64,000 nt of DNA. Origin: Methanobrevibacter woesei. Its GTDB lineage: Archaea > Methanobacteriota > Methanobacteria > Methanobacteriales > Methanobacteriaceae. Where the stretch lies: the NCBI RefSeq assembly GCF_003111605.1, contig NZ_MZGU01000004.1, positions 62,001 to 126,000 on the forward strand. Reading direction: 5' to 3'. How positions within the stretch are numbered: the stretch's first letter is position 1; the number at the start of each line of letters is the position of its first letter. The notes below the pieces were generated by a model. That model was not told the origin of the DNA and ran no database searches. It worked only from the letters and a program-made list of their open reading frames with translations. A program made the translations under genes and the position numbers. This document shows positions 37,795 through 47,662 of this stretch, in pieces.

Positions 37795-38889
37795 ATGAAT
37801 AAAAAAACAGTACTCTTATTATTATTTAGTTTAGCTATTTTAGTAGTAATCCTATGGTTTGTAGGTATTGAGGAGATTATTGCTGCTTTAAAATTCGCTG
37901 ATTTAAGATTAATTTTAGTTGCTGTTCTTGTTCAGTTCTTTGTTTTTTATTTGTATACTTTAAGATGGCGTATTATTGCCAATATGGCTGATATGAACTT
38001 GAGTATTAAAAAATTACTTCCAATTACTCTTGTAGGTCTAGCAGCTAATAACATCACTCCTATGGGAAGAGGTGGTGGAGAGCCTGTTAGGGCGTATATC
38101 TTATCTAGAGATATTGGAGTTACTATGGAGGAATCTTTTGCTACTGTTGTTGCAGATAAGGCATTAGATACTTTCCCATTTGTTTTTCTAGCTTTACTTA
38201 CAATTATAGGAGCTACATTTACATTTAACATGGATTTGTGGCTTGTTATTTTAATGGCTGTTGCAATGATTTTAATTATTGCATTTCTTATAATCTTGAT
38301 TTATTTATCCATTAATGAGAAATTTGGTGAAAAACTTTCTAATTGGTGTATTGGAATTGTTAGGAGATTTTATAAGAAAAACTCCTCTGAACTTGAAGAA
38401 AAAATCGTTTCTGTAGTTAATGGATTTCAGGATACCATGAGTAATTTAATCTCAAATAGGAACATACTCTACTATGCACTTCCTTTATCTTTTATAATAT
38501 GGGGTTTTGAGATTTTAAGAGTTTATTTGGTATTTTTAGCATTTGGAGCAGATATAAGTCCAGTTATTATTGGTGAAGTATTTATTTTGGCTTCTTTAAT
38601 TGGTATGATTCCACTACTACCTGGAGGATTAGGTGCTGTAGATGGAGTAATGATTTTGTTCTATGCATCTGCAGGAATTTCAGCTTCAGTAAGTGCAGCT
38701 GCAACTGTAATTGAAAGATTAATTTCTTATTGGTTAGCTACTATTTTAGGAATGTTATTGCTTCCTTATTATGGTTCTTCAGTTCTTGATAAATTATCTC
38801 TCAATAGCAGCTCAGATAAAGAGTTAGATGCAGAAATGAAAAAGATAGATCAGGAAATTAAAAACTCATCTAATGATGAGATTAAATAG
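37795..38889 (+). CDS. UPF0104/LPG synthetase-TM-like flippase-fold protein
   Basis: A 364-residue membrane protein with about eight helices and the family stretches ADLRLILVAVLVQFFVFYLY, NNITPMGRGGGEPVRAYILS and GMIPLLPGGLGAVDG. The family (lysylphosphatidylglycerol synthetase TM region, also AglD-associated) lies in the membrane and acts on lipid-linked molecules; the substrate here is unknown. A charged C-terminal tail faces the cytoplasm. Upstream of ftr but with its own promoter. Confidence 0.8.
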   Translation: MNKKTVLLLLFSLAILVVILWFVGIEEIIAALKFADLRLILVAVLVQFFVFYLYTLRWRIIANMADMNLSIKKLLPITLVGLAANNITPMGRGGGEPVRAYILSRDIGVTMEESFATVVADKALDTFPFVFLALLTIIGATFTFNMDLWLVILMAVAMILIIAFLIILIYLSINEKFGEKLSNWCIGIVRRFYKKNSSELEEKIVSVVNGFQDTMSNLISNRNILYYALPLSFIIWGFEILRVYLVFLAFGADISPVIIGEVFILASLIGMIPLLPGGLGAVDGVMILFYASAGISASVSAAATVIERLISYWLATILGMLLLPYYGSSVLDKLSLNSSSDKELDAEMKKIDQEIKNSSNDEIK

Positions 38890-38918
38890 AAAACTTTATT
38901 TTATTAATAAATATAATA

Positions 38919-38943
38919 ATTTTTATATATCAAAATTTGATAT
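38919..38943. promoter_or_regulatory. ftr promoter with 17-bp palindrome
   Basis: TTTTTATATAT (TATA, 38919-38930) overlaps the palindrome ATATCAAA-a-TTTGATAT (38927-38943), arms of 8 bp. The palindrome lies between the TATA box and the expected transcription start, where a repressor would block initiation. GGTGA and the ATG follow at 38950-38961. Confidence 0.55.
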
Positions 38944-38958
38944 TTTTATGGTGAAAAT

Positions 38959-39852
38959 ATGGAAATTAACGGCGTAGAAATTAAAGATACTTATGCAGAA
39001 GCATTTGGAATTAAAGTTACTAGATTACTTGTAACCGCAGCTACAAAAAAATTAGCACTTGTTGCAGCTACTGAAGCAACAGGTTACGGAACTTCCGTTA
39101 TTGGTTGTCCTGCAGAAGCAGGTGTAGACTGCTATGTACCACCTAGTGAAACTCCAGATGGAAGGCCTGGTTATGTAATTATGATTTGTAATGGATCTAA
39201 AAAGAAATTAGATCACGAACTTCTTGAAAGAATTGGTATGTGTATTTTAACTGCACCAACTACTGCAGTATTCAATGTTCTTGATGATGCTGATGAGGAA
39301 CTTAAAACTGGTTTCAAATTAAAATTCTTCGGTGACGGATATGAAGATGAAACCGAAATTGATGGAAGAAAAATGCACGTTATTCCAATTATGTCTGGAG
39401 ACTTCCTTGTAGAATCTACTTTCGGTTACAAAGAAGGTGTTGCAGGAGGAAACTTCTTCATTATTGCAGATAGTAAAATGAATGGTTTAGTAGCTGCTGA
39501 AGTAGCAGTTGATGCAATTGCTAGTGTTCCTGGTGTAATCACTCCATTCCCTGGAGGTATGGTTGCTTCTGGTTCTAAAGTAGGTTGTAACAGTTACGAT
39601 TTCTTAGATGCATCTACCAACGAAAAAATGTGTATTTCCTTAAAAGAACAAGGAATTGAATCTGACATTAGAGAAGATGCACATGGTGTATTTGAAATTG
39701 TAATTGATGGTGTTGACGCAGATGCAGTTTCTGCAGCAATGAAAGCAGGTATTGAAGCTGCTTGTACTGTTCCTGGTGTATTAGAAATCGATGCTGGTAA
39801 CTTCGGTGGAAACTTAGGAGCTCACAAAATCAACTTACAAGATTTATTCTAA
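38959..39852 (+). CDS. ftr: Formylmethanofuran:H4MPT formyltransferase
   Basis: A 297-residue enzyme, the exact usual length. [55 protein letters not shown] and [11 protein letters not shown]-type ending are Ftr signatures. It transfers the formyl group from formylmethanofuran to tetrahydromethanopterin, the second step of CO2 reduction to methane, in the cytoplasm. High codon bias toward favoured codons fits strong expression. Single gene with an operator-like palindrome at its promoter. Confidence 0.96.
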   Translation: MEINGVEIKDTYAEAFGIKVTRLLVTAATKKLALVAATEATGYGTSVIGCPAEAGVDCYVPPSETPDGRPGYVIMICNGSKKKLDHELLERIGMCILTAPTTAVFNVLDDADEELKTGFKLKFFGDGYEDETEIDGRKMHVIPIMSGDFLVESTFGYKEGVAGGNFFIIADSKMNGLVAAEVAVDAIASVPGVITPFPGGMVASGSKVGCNSYDFLDASTNEKMCISLKEQGIESDIREDAHGVFEIVIDGVDADAVSAAMKAGIEAACTVPGVLEIDAGNFGGNLGAHKINLQDLF

Positions 39853-39884
39853 GGGTTTTAAACCCTCTTTTTTCTTTTATTTTA

Positions 39885-41018
39885 TTATTCAACATATTTT
39901 TTTGTTATTTCAGCTATTTCTTCATTAGATAGATTAATTCCTAAAACTTTAGACTCTTTTTCAATATCTTTTAATAATCTATTTAAACATTCAGCATCTG
40001 AACCTGAAATCCAATGCGAATGGATGTAATGGGCGGTTTTGTATAAGTTTTCTAAATAAACTTTTGATTGAGGGTCATTTTCTAGTTGTTCTAAAAATAA
40101 ATCAACTTCTTCTTTAGATATAACTCCTATTTTACGTGTTAAAGGTGATTTAATTCCTGGAAAATGATAATCTATATTTTCAATAATGCAGTTATGTTCA
40201 ATTATGGTGTACATCTCATTTTTAATGTCTTCCATTTCATGTTGAACTGTAACTCTAAGTATATGTGGTTTTACAGCTTCAAAATAGATGTTTCCTCCAC
40301 CTATTGTTTCTGGAGATATTACTTTGCTTGCTCCAGCATTGTATAATCTTGGAATATTCTCTGTTTTACTGCATCTGGAGACAATCCATGTGTCAGGGTT
40401 ATGTTCACGCACTGTTAAAACAACAAATAAATTTGTAACATCACTGGTGGTTGTAATAATTATGCTGCTGCATTTTTCATTTGTTAACTCAATTAATGTT
40501 TCACTTTCTGTTGCATCTTCATTTATTACCACAGTTTTTTCATCACGTTCAATGGATTCTGCAATTTGAGGGTCTTTTTCAATTATAACTACATTCTGAT
40601 TTCTTTTTTTAAGTTCATCATAAACTACATTTCCCACGCGTCCAAACCCACATAAAATATAATAATTATTCATTTTACCGATTTTTTTATACATCTTTGC
40701 ACCTTTTGAATATTCAGTTAGTTTTTCTGTGAAATTTTGGATTACACCACTAAAAACATATGCAATAGTTCCCACACCACTTAAAGCAACAGTCATTGAA
40801 AAAATCTTTTGTAGGGCAGTTGTTGGCACAATATCTCCAAATCCTACTGTAGCCATTGTTATTATAGTATAATAAATTGAATCAATTAAATTCAATCCCA
40901 TTATGAAGTAAGACCCAACCACTCCATAAATTATAAATCCTATAATTAGAATTCCGCCATTTTTTAATAACTTAATTGGTATTCCTGTAAATAAATTTTG
41001 GGTGATTTTTTTTAGCAG
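39885..41018 (-). CDS. Potassium channel with RCK (TrkA-N/TrkA-C) domains
   Basis: A two-helix K+ channel: filter TVGFGD in YTIITMATVGFGDIVPTT, then RCK domain (YYILCGFGRVGNVVYDEL) and a C-terminal part. From the first in-frame GTG (40922) the protein would lack most of its first helix. The frame stays open upstream to a TAA, and 32 more codons give KLLKNGGILIIGFIIYG, a proper first helix. Only a CTG (41016-41018) placed behind AAGGGGG can start it, so I propose a CTG start and 377 residues. An indel in the 8-A run is the alternative. Confidence 0.8.
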   Translation of the reverse strand: MLKKITQNLFTGIPIKLLKNGGILIIGFIIYGVVGSYFIMGLNLIDSIYYTIITMATVGFGDIVPTTALQKIFSMTVALSGVGTIAYVFSGVIQNFTEKLTEYSKGAKMYKKIGKMNNYYILCGFGRVGNVVYDELKKRNQNVVIIEKDPQIAESIERDEKTVVINEDATESETLIELTNEKCSSIIITTTSDVTNLFVVLTVREHNPDTWIVSRCSKTENIPRLYNAGASKVISPETIGGGNIYFEAVKPHILRVTVQHEMEDIKNEMYTIIEHNCIIENIDYHFPGIKSPLTRKIGVISKEEVDLFLEQLENDPQSKVYLENLYKTAHYIHSHWISGSDAECLNRLLKDIEKESKVLGINLSNEEIAEITKKYVE

Positions 41019-41095
41019 TACAAAACCCCCTTAGTTCAACATGTTAATTAATTTATACTATTGAAATCAATATTATATTAATTTAAGGTGAGATT

Positions 41096-42667
41096 ATGGA
41101 TCCTATAGATATGATGATTACTGATATTAATTGTGAATGTTTAGGTCTTTCAAGGCTTTGTCTTATGGAATCTGCAGGTAAATCCCTTGCTGAAGAAGTT
41201 GGTAAGATTGCAGTTTACACTTTCTCTAAGCCTGTTAAAATAGCTATTTTCACAGGTTCCGGTGGAAATGGTGGGGATGGTTTTGTTGCTGCCCGTTATC
41301 TTTTAAATAGGGGTTATGATGTTGATATTTACATGTTAACTGATAAGGATAATATTCATTCAGATAATGCTAAAACCAACTTTGAAATTATAACAAATAT
41401 GGAACCAAGACTTTCTCATTTGACTGTTCATTATTTAGACACAATTGAAGATGTTAATAATTGTGATATTGCTCAAAGTGAAAGTTTCAGTGAATTTATA
41501 ATTGTTGATGCAATTCTTGGTACTGGTATTAAAGGAGAGTTAAGACCTAAAGTAAAAAGGGCTGTTGAAGTTATTAATAAATCTAATGGACTTACAGTTT
41601 CTGTTGATGTTCCTTCTGGTATGGATCCCTTAACAGGGGAAGTTTCTGATGTTGCTGTGGAACCTCATTACACTATAAGTTTCCATAGAGTAAAAACAGG
41701 AATTCATCTAGCTGGTGAAGATAAAGTTGGTGGAATTGTTACTTGTGATATTGGAATTCCTATTGAGGCAGAATACTTTATGGGCTATGGAGATCTGTTA
41801 AGACTTAAAAATAGGCCTTCAAAATCCCATAAAGGTAATAATGGTAAGGTATTGATTGTAGGTGGAAGTAAAGATTATTCCGGTGCTCCTACTATTGCAG
41901 GTCTTTCAGCTATTTCTTCTGGTGCTGATTTAGTTTATGTTGCAGCTCCTGAATCAGCCAGTTTAGCTATTAAATCCACTTCTCCAGATTTAATTGTAAG
42001 AAGTCTTGAGGGTGATTATCTAACCTCTCAACATGCTGAAGAAATTTTAGAATTAGTAGAAGAAGTTGATGCCGTACTTTTAGGTCCTGGTGCCAGTTTA
42101 AACGATGAAACTGCTAAATTATTTAATATTTTAGCAACTAAAATTAAAAAACCATTGGTTATTGATGCAGATGCTTTAAAATTAGTTGATATTAATTTAA
42201 TTAAGAATAATGAAAATGTGATTTTAACACCTCATTTATTTGAGTTTAAAACCTTTTTTGCTGATAAAATCAAAGAACTAGCTATTGATGAGAGTAAGTT
42301 AAAGTTATCATTAGCTGGAACTGAATTCTCAAGTATTGATGAAAATATTTCAATGTTTCAACAAATTACAAAGGCTATTAAAGGAACTGTCATTATTAAA
42401 GGGGAATATGATCTTATTTTAAGTGGAAACAAATTTAAAATAAATAAAACTGGAAATCCTGGAATGACTGTTGGTGGAACTGGTGATGCATTATCTGGAC
42501 TTGCTACAAGTTTATTATCTCAAGGATTAGATACTTTTAATGCTGCTGCACTAGCTATTTATATTAATGGTCGTGCTGGAGATGTAGCTATGAATAAACA
42601 AGGCTATGGATTTTCTGCTACTGATTTAATAGGATATATTGGTGCAATAATGGTCAATAGATGGTAA
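41096..42667 (+). CDS. nnr: Bifunctional NAD(P)H-hydrate epimerase/dehydratase
   Basis: A 523-residue fusion: N-terminal epimerase (YjeF-N, FTGSGGNGGDGFVAARYL; residues 1-225) and C-terminal ADP-dependent dehydratase (HKGNNGKVLIVGGSKDYSGA; GNPGMTVGGTGDALSG). It repairs hydrated NADH and NADPH. The usual TPHPGE motif of the dehydratase is TPHLFE here. GGTGAGATT precedes the ATG. sfsA follows one base later in the same transcript. Confidence 0.94.
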   Translation: MDPIDMMITDINCECLGLSRLCLMESAGKSLAEEVGKIAVYTFSKPVKIAIFTGSGGNGGDGFVAARYLLNRGYDVDIYMLTDKDNIHSDNAKTNFEIITNMEPRLSHLTVHYLDTIEDVNNCDIAQSESFSEFIIVDAILGTGIKGELRPKVKRAVEVINKSNGLTVSVDVPSGMDPLTGEVSDVAVEPHYTISFHRVKTGIHLAGEDKVGGIVTCDIGIPIEAEYFMGYGDLLRLKNRPSKSHKGNNGKVLIVGGSKDYSGAPTIAGLSAISSGADLVYVAAPESASLAIKSTSPDLIVRSLEGDYLTSQHAEEILELVEEVDAVLLGPGASLNDETAKLFNILATKIKKPLVIDADALKLVDINLIKNNENVILTPHLFEFKTFFADKIKELAIDESKLKLSLAGTEFSSIDENISMFQQITKAIKGTVIIKGEYDLILSGNKFKINKTGNPGMTVGGTGDALSGLATSLLSQGLDTFNAAALAIYINGRAGDVAMNKQGYGFSATDLIGYIGAIMVNRW

Positions 42668-42668
42668 T

Positions 42669-43388
42669 ATGGAATATATTAAAGCTACTTTCAAAAAAAG
42701 ACCTAATCGTTTTATAGCTGAAGTAAATATTGATGGACGTGAAGAAATAGCTTATGTTCCTAACACTGGTAGATGTAAAGAGCTATTGGTGCCTGGAACA
42801 GTAGTTTATCTTCTTCCTTCTAATGATTCAAAACGTAAAACTAAATTCACTCTTCATTTTGTAGAGAATCGTGGGCATTTAGTTTCACTATACTCACAGG
42901 AAGCTAATCAGATTGTATTTGATGCTATTGGAAATGGTAAAATAAAAGAACTTGCTGGTTATTCTCATATTCAAAGAGAAAAAACAATTCATGATTCTAG
43001 AATTGATATATACTTGGCTAACTTTGAAGAAGGTTGCTGTGGAATGGTAACACCAAAAAACGAATGTTATGTTGAAGTTAAAGGTGTGACATTGGTTGTT
43101 GGTACTGAAGCAAGATTTCCTGATGCTCCTACAAAAAGAGGTTCAAAACATCTTAGAGAATTAATTAAACTTAAAAAAGAAGGTTTTAGAGCAGTTGTGT
43201 TCTTTTTGATTCAACATCCTTTAGGTGACTCTTTTAGACCAAATTGGGATAATGATCCTGAGTTTAGTCAAACTTTAAAGGAAGCACATGAAAATGGAGT
43301 TGAAATATTGGTCTATAAAACAATAAATACTTTGGAGGGCATTTATTTTGAGTCTAGGCCAATTGAATTTAATTTATCAAAGCCTTAA
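42669..43388 (+). CDS. sfsA: SfsA family protein
   Basis: A 239-residue protein with FKKRPNRFIAEVNIDGREE, PNTGRCKELLVPGTVVYL and CYVEVKGVTLV with FPDAPTKRGSKHL, all SfsA signatures. The name comes from a sugar-fermentation effect in E. coli; structure suggests an OB-fold plus nuclease-like domain. Start one base after nnr, stop overlapping the convergent sirtuin gene by 12 nt. Confidence 0.93.
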   Translation: MEYIKATFKKRPNRFIAEVNIDGREEIAYVPNTGRCKELLVPGTVVYLLPSNDSKRKTKFTLHFVENRGHLVSLYSQEANQIVFDAIGNGKIKELAGYSHIQREKTIHDSRIDIYLANFEEGCCGMVTPKNECYVEVKGVTLVVGTEARFPDAPTKRGSKHLRELIKLKKEGFRAVVFFLIQHPLGDSFRPNWDNDPEFSQTLKEAHENGVEILVYKTINTLEGIYFESRPIEFNLSKP

Positions 43389-44093
43389 CTTACCTAAAGT
43401 TTCACCAATAGGTTCATTTATAACTAAATCTGCAAAGCTATCATAATCAGTGGGTGATTTGTTAATTAAAACAAGATTCTCTCCTTTAAAATGTGTTATT
43501 AATCCTGCAGCAGGATATACAACTAAAGAAGTTCCTCCAACAATTAAAGTATCTGCACTTTCAATATAGCTAGTTGCAAAATTTAAAAGCCCTGTATTTA
43601 ATGGTTCTTCATATAAGACAACATCAGGTTTAATAATTCCGCCACATTCACATCTTGGAATATTGTCACTTTCAAGGATATAATTAGCATCATACTTTTT
43701 GTTACAAATTTGGCAGTAATTACGATTAGCATTTCCATGAAGCTCTAAAACATTTTTACTTCCTGCTTTTTGGTGGAGTCCATCGATATTTTGTGTAATA
43801 ACTGCTTTTAATTTTCCAATTTCTTCTAATCTAGCTAGTGCAATATGAGCTTTGTTTGGTTTTGCATCGTTAAAAATCAAATTTTCTTTGTAATATTGGT
43901 AAAATTCTTCTGTATGATTTATAAAATAGCTATGTGAGACTAATTTTTCTGGGGTTTCTCCATATTTTTGCATACTGTTGAACACACCATTTTCAGACCT
44001 AAAATCAGGAATTCCACTTTCAGTAGATACTCCTGCTCCTCCAAAAAAGACGATTCTATCTGAGCAGTCAATAATTTCTTGCAATGTTTTCAT
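43377..44093 (-). CDS. Sir2-family NAD-dependent deacylase (sirtuin)
   Basis: A 238-residue sirtuin: GAGVSTESGIPDFRSENG (NAD binding), TQNIDGLHQKAGS with catalytic His in LELHGN, and a zinc site with CQIC and CECGG. It removes acyl groups from lysines using NAD+; in archaea Alba and metabolic enzymes are possible targets. Single gene, 3' end overlapping sfsA tail to tail. Confidence 0.93.
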   Translation of the reverse strand: MKTLQEIIDCSDRIVFFGGAGVSTESGIPDFRSENGVFNSMQKYGETPEKLVSHSYFINHTEEFYQYYKENLIFNDAKPNKAHIALARLEEIGKLKAVITQNIDGLHQKAGSKNVLELHGNANRNYCQICNKKYDANYILESDNIPRCECGGIIKPDVVLYEEPLNTGLLNFATSYIESADTLIVGGTSLVVYPAAGLITHFKGENLVLINKSPTDYDSFADLVINEPIGETLGKLRL

Positions 44094-44198
44094 GGTATCG
44101 CCATTTATTTAAATTTCTAAAAAAGCGGTTTTTTATTGTTTATTAATAAAAATAGTGTTTAATTTGGAGTGTAATTAAAAAATAAAAAAAAGAAGAAG

Positions 44199-45368
44199 TT
44201 ATAATTTTTGGTAGTTTGCAGCTTGCAAACCGTGGTATTTAATCATACCTTCAACTTCTCTTTGGTCAGTTTCTTTATCTTCAAATGAGATTTGTTCAAC
44301 ACTATGTAAACTAAATGGAGATTTTCTTGTAATTGGAGTGATTGATGATTTATAAAGTTTTAATTCAACTTCTCCGCTTACTCTTCTTTGCATTTGGTCA
44401 ATAGCTTGATCTAAATCTTCTCTTAAAGGTTCTTGCCAGAGAGCTCTGTAAACTAAGTCAGAATAAAGTGTACTCATGTACTCTTTGAATCTGATTTCAT
44501 CAGTAGTGAGAACTAATTCTTCTAATGCTTTATGAGCAGCAATTAATAATTTAGCTCCAGGCACTTCGTAGATTTCCCTACTTTTAAGACCAATCATTCT
44601 GTTTTCGATAATATCTACTCTACCAATACCATTTTCTCCAGCTATTTTGTTAGCTTCTTTAATGATATCAAGTAAAGGCATAATTTTGCCGTTTATAGCA
44701 ACTGGAATTCCTTCTTCAAATTCAATAGATACTTTTTCAGGTTCGTCTTTTGCATCTTTCCAGGAAGCAGTCCATTCATAAATATCTTCAGGTGGTTCAT
44801 TTGCAGGGTCTTCTAAGACATCTCCTTCAATTGCTCTACCCCAAAGGTTTTCATCAATACTGTAAATTTTATCGTAGTTTAATTTAATTCCTTTTTCAGC
44901 AGCATAAGCTTTTTCTTCAGTTCTTGTTAAGTTCATTTCTCTGATTGGTGCAATGATATCTAAATCAGACATAGCTAAAATTACTGCTTCAAATCTAAAT
45001 TGGTCGTTTCCTTTTCCAGTACATCCATGAGCAATAGCTGTTGCGCCTTCTTTTTCAGCTACTTCAATAATCTTTTTAGCTATTAAAGGTCTTGCAAGAG
45101 CTGTACTTAATGGATAACCTTCGTATTCCGCGTTTGCTTTTATTCCTCTTGCAATGTAATCATTTGCAAATTCTTCTTTAGCATCGATTGTGTAATGTTT
45201 TCCATTGACGATTTTTTTAGCCATTGTTTCAGCTTTTTTAATTTCTTCGTCTCCTTGACCAACATCTACACATGCAGTGATAACTTCTACATTATATTTT
45301 TCTTCTAATAATTTTACACAAACAGAGGTGTCTAATCCACCACTGAATGCAAGAACTACTTTATCCAT
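44199..45368 (-). CDS. argG: Argininosuccinate synthase
   Basis: A 389-residue enzyme of arginine synthesis joining citrulline and aspartate with [20 protein letters not shown] is the PP-loop, and [14 protein letters not shown] and [10 protein letters not shown] are typical. GGTGATTAC precedes the ATG, and a TATA-like ATTATAAATA lies some 60 nt upstream, so it does not depend on the small-RNA promoter further up. Confidence 0.96.
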   Translation of the reverse strand: MDKVVLAFSGGLDTSVCVKLLEEKYNVEVITACVDVGQGDEEIKKAETMAKKIVNGKHYTIDAKEEFANDYIARGIKANAEYEGYPLSTALARPLIAKKIIEVAEKEGATAIAHGCTGKGNDQFRFEAVILAMSDLDIIAPIREMNLTRTEEKAYAAEKGIKLNYDKIYSIDENLWGRAIEGDVLEDPANEPPEDIYEWTASWKDAKDEPEKVSIEFEEGIPVAINGKIMPLLDIIKEANKIAGENGIGRVDIIENRMIGLKSREIYEVPGAKLLIAAHKALEELVLTTDEIRFKEYMSTLYSDLVYRALWQEPLREDLDQAIDQMQRRVSGEVELKLYKSSITPITRKSPFSLHSVEQISFEDKETDQREVEGMIKYHGLQAANYQKL

Positions 45369-45484
45369 GTAATCACCAATAAATTTTAATTAAAATGATA
45401 TATCAAGAAATATCTTTATTATTAATACTATTTATAATATTTTGAAATTTCAAGTTTAAAAAAATAAAAAATAAAAAAAGAAAG

Positions 45485-45620
45485 ACAGAAGAAAAACTCT
45501 TAATTGGGATTTAGTTGAGGTTGAAATATATATAACAGGTATTTTTTTGAGATTCATGTTTTAAGATTTAAGAGTCCCCAATCAAGAGTTAGAGATTAAG
45601 TTACCTCTTGTATAATACTT
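45485..45620 (-). ncRNA. Candidate small structured RNA (metal-regulated?)
   Basis: The 284 bp between argG and the helicase gene carry a complete promoter on the minus strand but no convincing gene. The expected RNA starts near 45612, contains AACTCTTGATTGGG (complement of 45577-45590), and ends with CCCAATTAAGAGTT (complement of 45495-45508) followed by a T-run; the two form a 14-bp stem with one G-U pair, closing a loop of 68 nt. Stem plus T-run is how a free small RNA ends. A 33-codon frame inside (ATG at 45558) lacks a binding site. Function and existence are inferred. Confidence 0.5.
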
Positions 45621-45632
45621 AGACTTTTCTAC

Positions 45633-45657
45633 TATATAAAGTTTAGGTATACCTAAA
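45633..45657 (-). promoter_or_regulatory. DtxR/MntR-like operator and TATA box
   Basis: TTTAGGTATACCTAAA (45642-45657) is a perfect 16-bp palindrome like the AGGT..ACCT boxes of DtxR/MntR-family iron and manganese regulators. It touches the TATA box TTTATATA (complement of 45633-45640). It overlaps the stop codon of the helicase gene, but the promoter reads away into the intergenic space. Confidence 0.65.
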
Positions 45658-47602
45658 TTTCTACTGATTCATTTATTAATTTTGCATAATGTTTATTGTG
45701 TGATAATGTCTTTTTATTACCAACAATGATTAATTTACGTTTTGCCCGTGTTAACGAAACATTTAAACGACGTAAATCTTTTAAAAATCCTATTTTTCCT
45801 TTTTTATTGCTTCTAACAGTGGATATTATAATTATTTCCTTTTCTCTTCCTTGGAATCCATCTACTGTTTTAACTTCAACATCTGTTTTATTAGAAATTA
45901 AATTTGCTTGATCTAAATAAGGGGTTATGATTCCCATATCTTTGTAATTAATGCCTAAACTTTCATAAAACTCACTAATTTTAAGAACAATTTTTGATTC
46001 TAATTTATTCACGATAGATTTGGAATCTTTAAGGTGTTTTTCAAAGTTATTTTTCATTTCTGATGTATCAATAAAAATTAAAGGGTGTTTAGAGGATAAC
46101 AATTTCTTTTCTTTTTTATTTAAGTTTTTAACATCTTCTAAATTAAGAATATCACTTAGACTTATGTTTTTAACACTATTGTCACTTGTTAGCTCTCCAT
46201 TGTAAAATTCTTCATTTGGAAATTTTATCAATTTGTCATTCATACGATATTGCACTTTTAAAAGACTTGATTTTTCCTCATATTTCTCAATTAACTTTTC
46301 AAATAGTGTTTCTGAAAGTTCAGATGCTTTTTCACTAATTATTGTTGGGGGGAGCTGTTTATGATCTCCGGCAAGTATGAATTTCTTTGATTTATTGATG
46401 GGAATTAATACGCTGGGAATTGTTGCTTGTGTAGCTTCATCGATAATTGCAACATCAAATCTAATATTTGAAATTTCTTCAAGTGCTGCTGAGGAATTTG
46501 TTGATATAATTACATCACTGTTTTTAATAATGTCTTTTATTATGCTATTTTCATATCTGTCAATTTCTAAATATAATTTATTCACTTTGCTGTTTTGTTC
46601 TAGCCATTTTGCCATTGAATTCATCTTTTCTGAACTTACTCCACGCCCTCCTCTTCTTTGAACTCCTAATCTGTAGATTTCACTATCATTATAACCTCTT
46701 CTATACTGTGGACTTGGTTTTGTATGTTTATCCCTTTCTTCACAGATTTTGCTAATCTTTTTATGTATTGATTCAATTTTTTGATTAAGCGGATGGTTTT
46801 CAAACTTATAGGCTAGAGTATATTTGATATTATCTTTCAGTACTCTCTGTGGATGGCCTAATCTGGTTATTTCAATATCAAATTTAGATAATCTTTCAAG
46901 AATGTTGTCAGCACTTGTGTTGCTTTCAGAAGTTGCTAAAATTTTATTTCCTCTTAGATACTCTTGGTAAATAAGCTCAATGAGAGTTCTTGTTTTTCCA
47001 GTTCCAAAGGGACCATGAATTAAGTAAAAATCTTTACTTTTAAGACTTTTTTCAATAGCTATTTTTTGAGATTTATTTAATCCTTTATCATTAAAATCTA
47101 CTTTTTCATTATAGTCTTCAATTGGATTTGAGTTTATTTTACTTAAAAGCAGATTTAAAGCATTTTCTCCATATAAAGTTAAGCTATTTAAATTGTCTTC
47201 CATTCTTCTGAAAGTTATATCATTAACATATAAGTCAAGGCGTACATGCTTTTTCAATGCCCATTTAGGAACGCTTTCAAAAGCAACTTTAATAAATCTG
47301 CTGCCTTTTTCAGTTACAGTGCCTGTCAAATCGCTTTTTAAGGGATTTCCAGCACTTATTAAAACTATGTCTCCAACGTTTATTTCAGTATTAATCTCTT
47401 TTTTACGCCCATATTTTACTATTTGAAATCCAAGTTCTTTTCCAATATGTTTTCCTTTTAAATTATTAATTGCCCTTCCTTTGTCTTCTCGTTCATGGCC
47501 AGATAATTTTTTTATTTCATTTTGCATTACAGCTATTTCTGCTTTTCGTTCGTAATTTATAAGTTTTATAAAATTTCTAATATTTTGTTTCAATTTGACC
47601 AT
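45653..47602 (-). CDS. UPF1/IGHMBP2-like superfamily 1 helicase
   Basis: A 649-residue protein. After an N-terminal OB-like part come the helicase motifs: GPFGTGKTRTL (Walker A), AIIDEATQAT (motif II), GDHKQLPPT (III), VQYRMND (IV region), TVDGFQGREKEIIIIS (V) and NVSLTRAKRKLIIVGN (VI). This is the UPF1/SMUBP-2 group, 5'-3' helicases on RNA or DNA; the archaeal role is not known. Single gene; its stop overlaps a metal-regulator-like palindrome. Confidence 0.88.
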   Translation of the reverse strand: MVKLKQNIRNFIKLINYERKAEIAVMQNEIKKLSGHEREDKGRAINNLKGKHIGKELGFQIVKYGRKKEINTEINVGDIVLISAGNPLKSDLTGTVTEKGSRFIKVAFESVPKWALKKHVRLDLYVNDITFRRMEDNLNSLTLYGENALNLLLSKINSNPIEDYNEKVDFNDKGLNKSQKIAIEKSLKSKDFYLIHGPFGTGKTRTLIELIYQEYLRGNKILATSESNTSADNILERLSKFDIEITRLGHPQRVLKDNIKYTLAYKFENHPLNQKIESIHKKISKICEERDKHTKPSPQYRRGYNDSEIYRLGVQRRGGRGVSSEKMNSMAKWLEQNSKVNKLYLEIDRYENSIIKDIIKNSDVIISTNSSAALEEISNIRFDVAIIDEATQATIPSVLIPINKSKKFILAGDHKQLPPTIISEKASELSETLFEKLIEKYEEKSSLLKVQYRMNDKLIKFPNEEFYNGELTSDNSVKNISLSDILNLEDVKNLNKKEKKLLSSKHPLIFIDTSEMKNNFEKHLKDSKSIVNKLESKIVLKISEFYESLGINYKDMGIITPYLDQANLISNKTDVEVKTVDGFQGREKEIIIISTVRSNKKGKIGFLKDLRRLNVSLTRAKRKLIIVGNKKTLSHNKHYAKLINESVEI

Positions 47603-47662
47603 CTCTTAATGGAAAATATACTTATATTGAACATATAATAATATATTAATTAATACAATTTT

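Noticed and set aside
45460-45560. 33-codon frame from ATG at 45558 (minus strand) inside the candidate small RNA
   Set aside because: No ribosome-binding site and a Phe/Leu-rich end made by the T-run; not credible as a gene.
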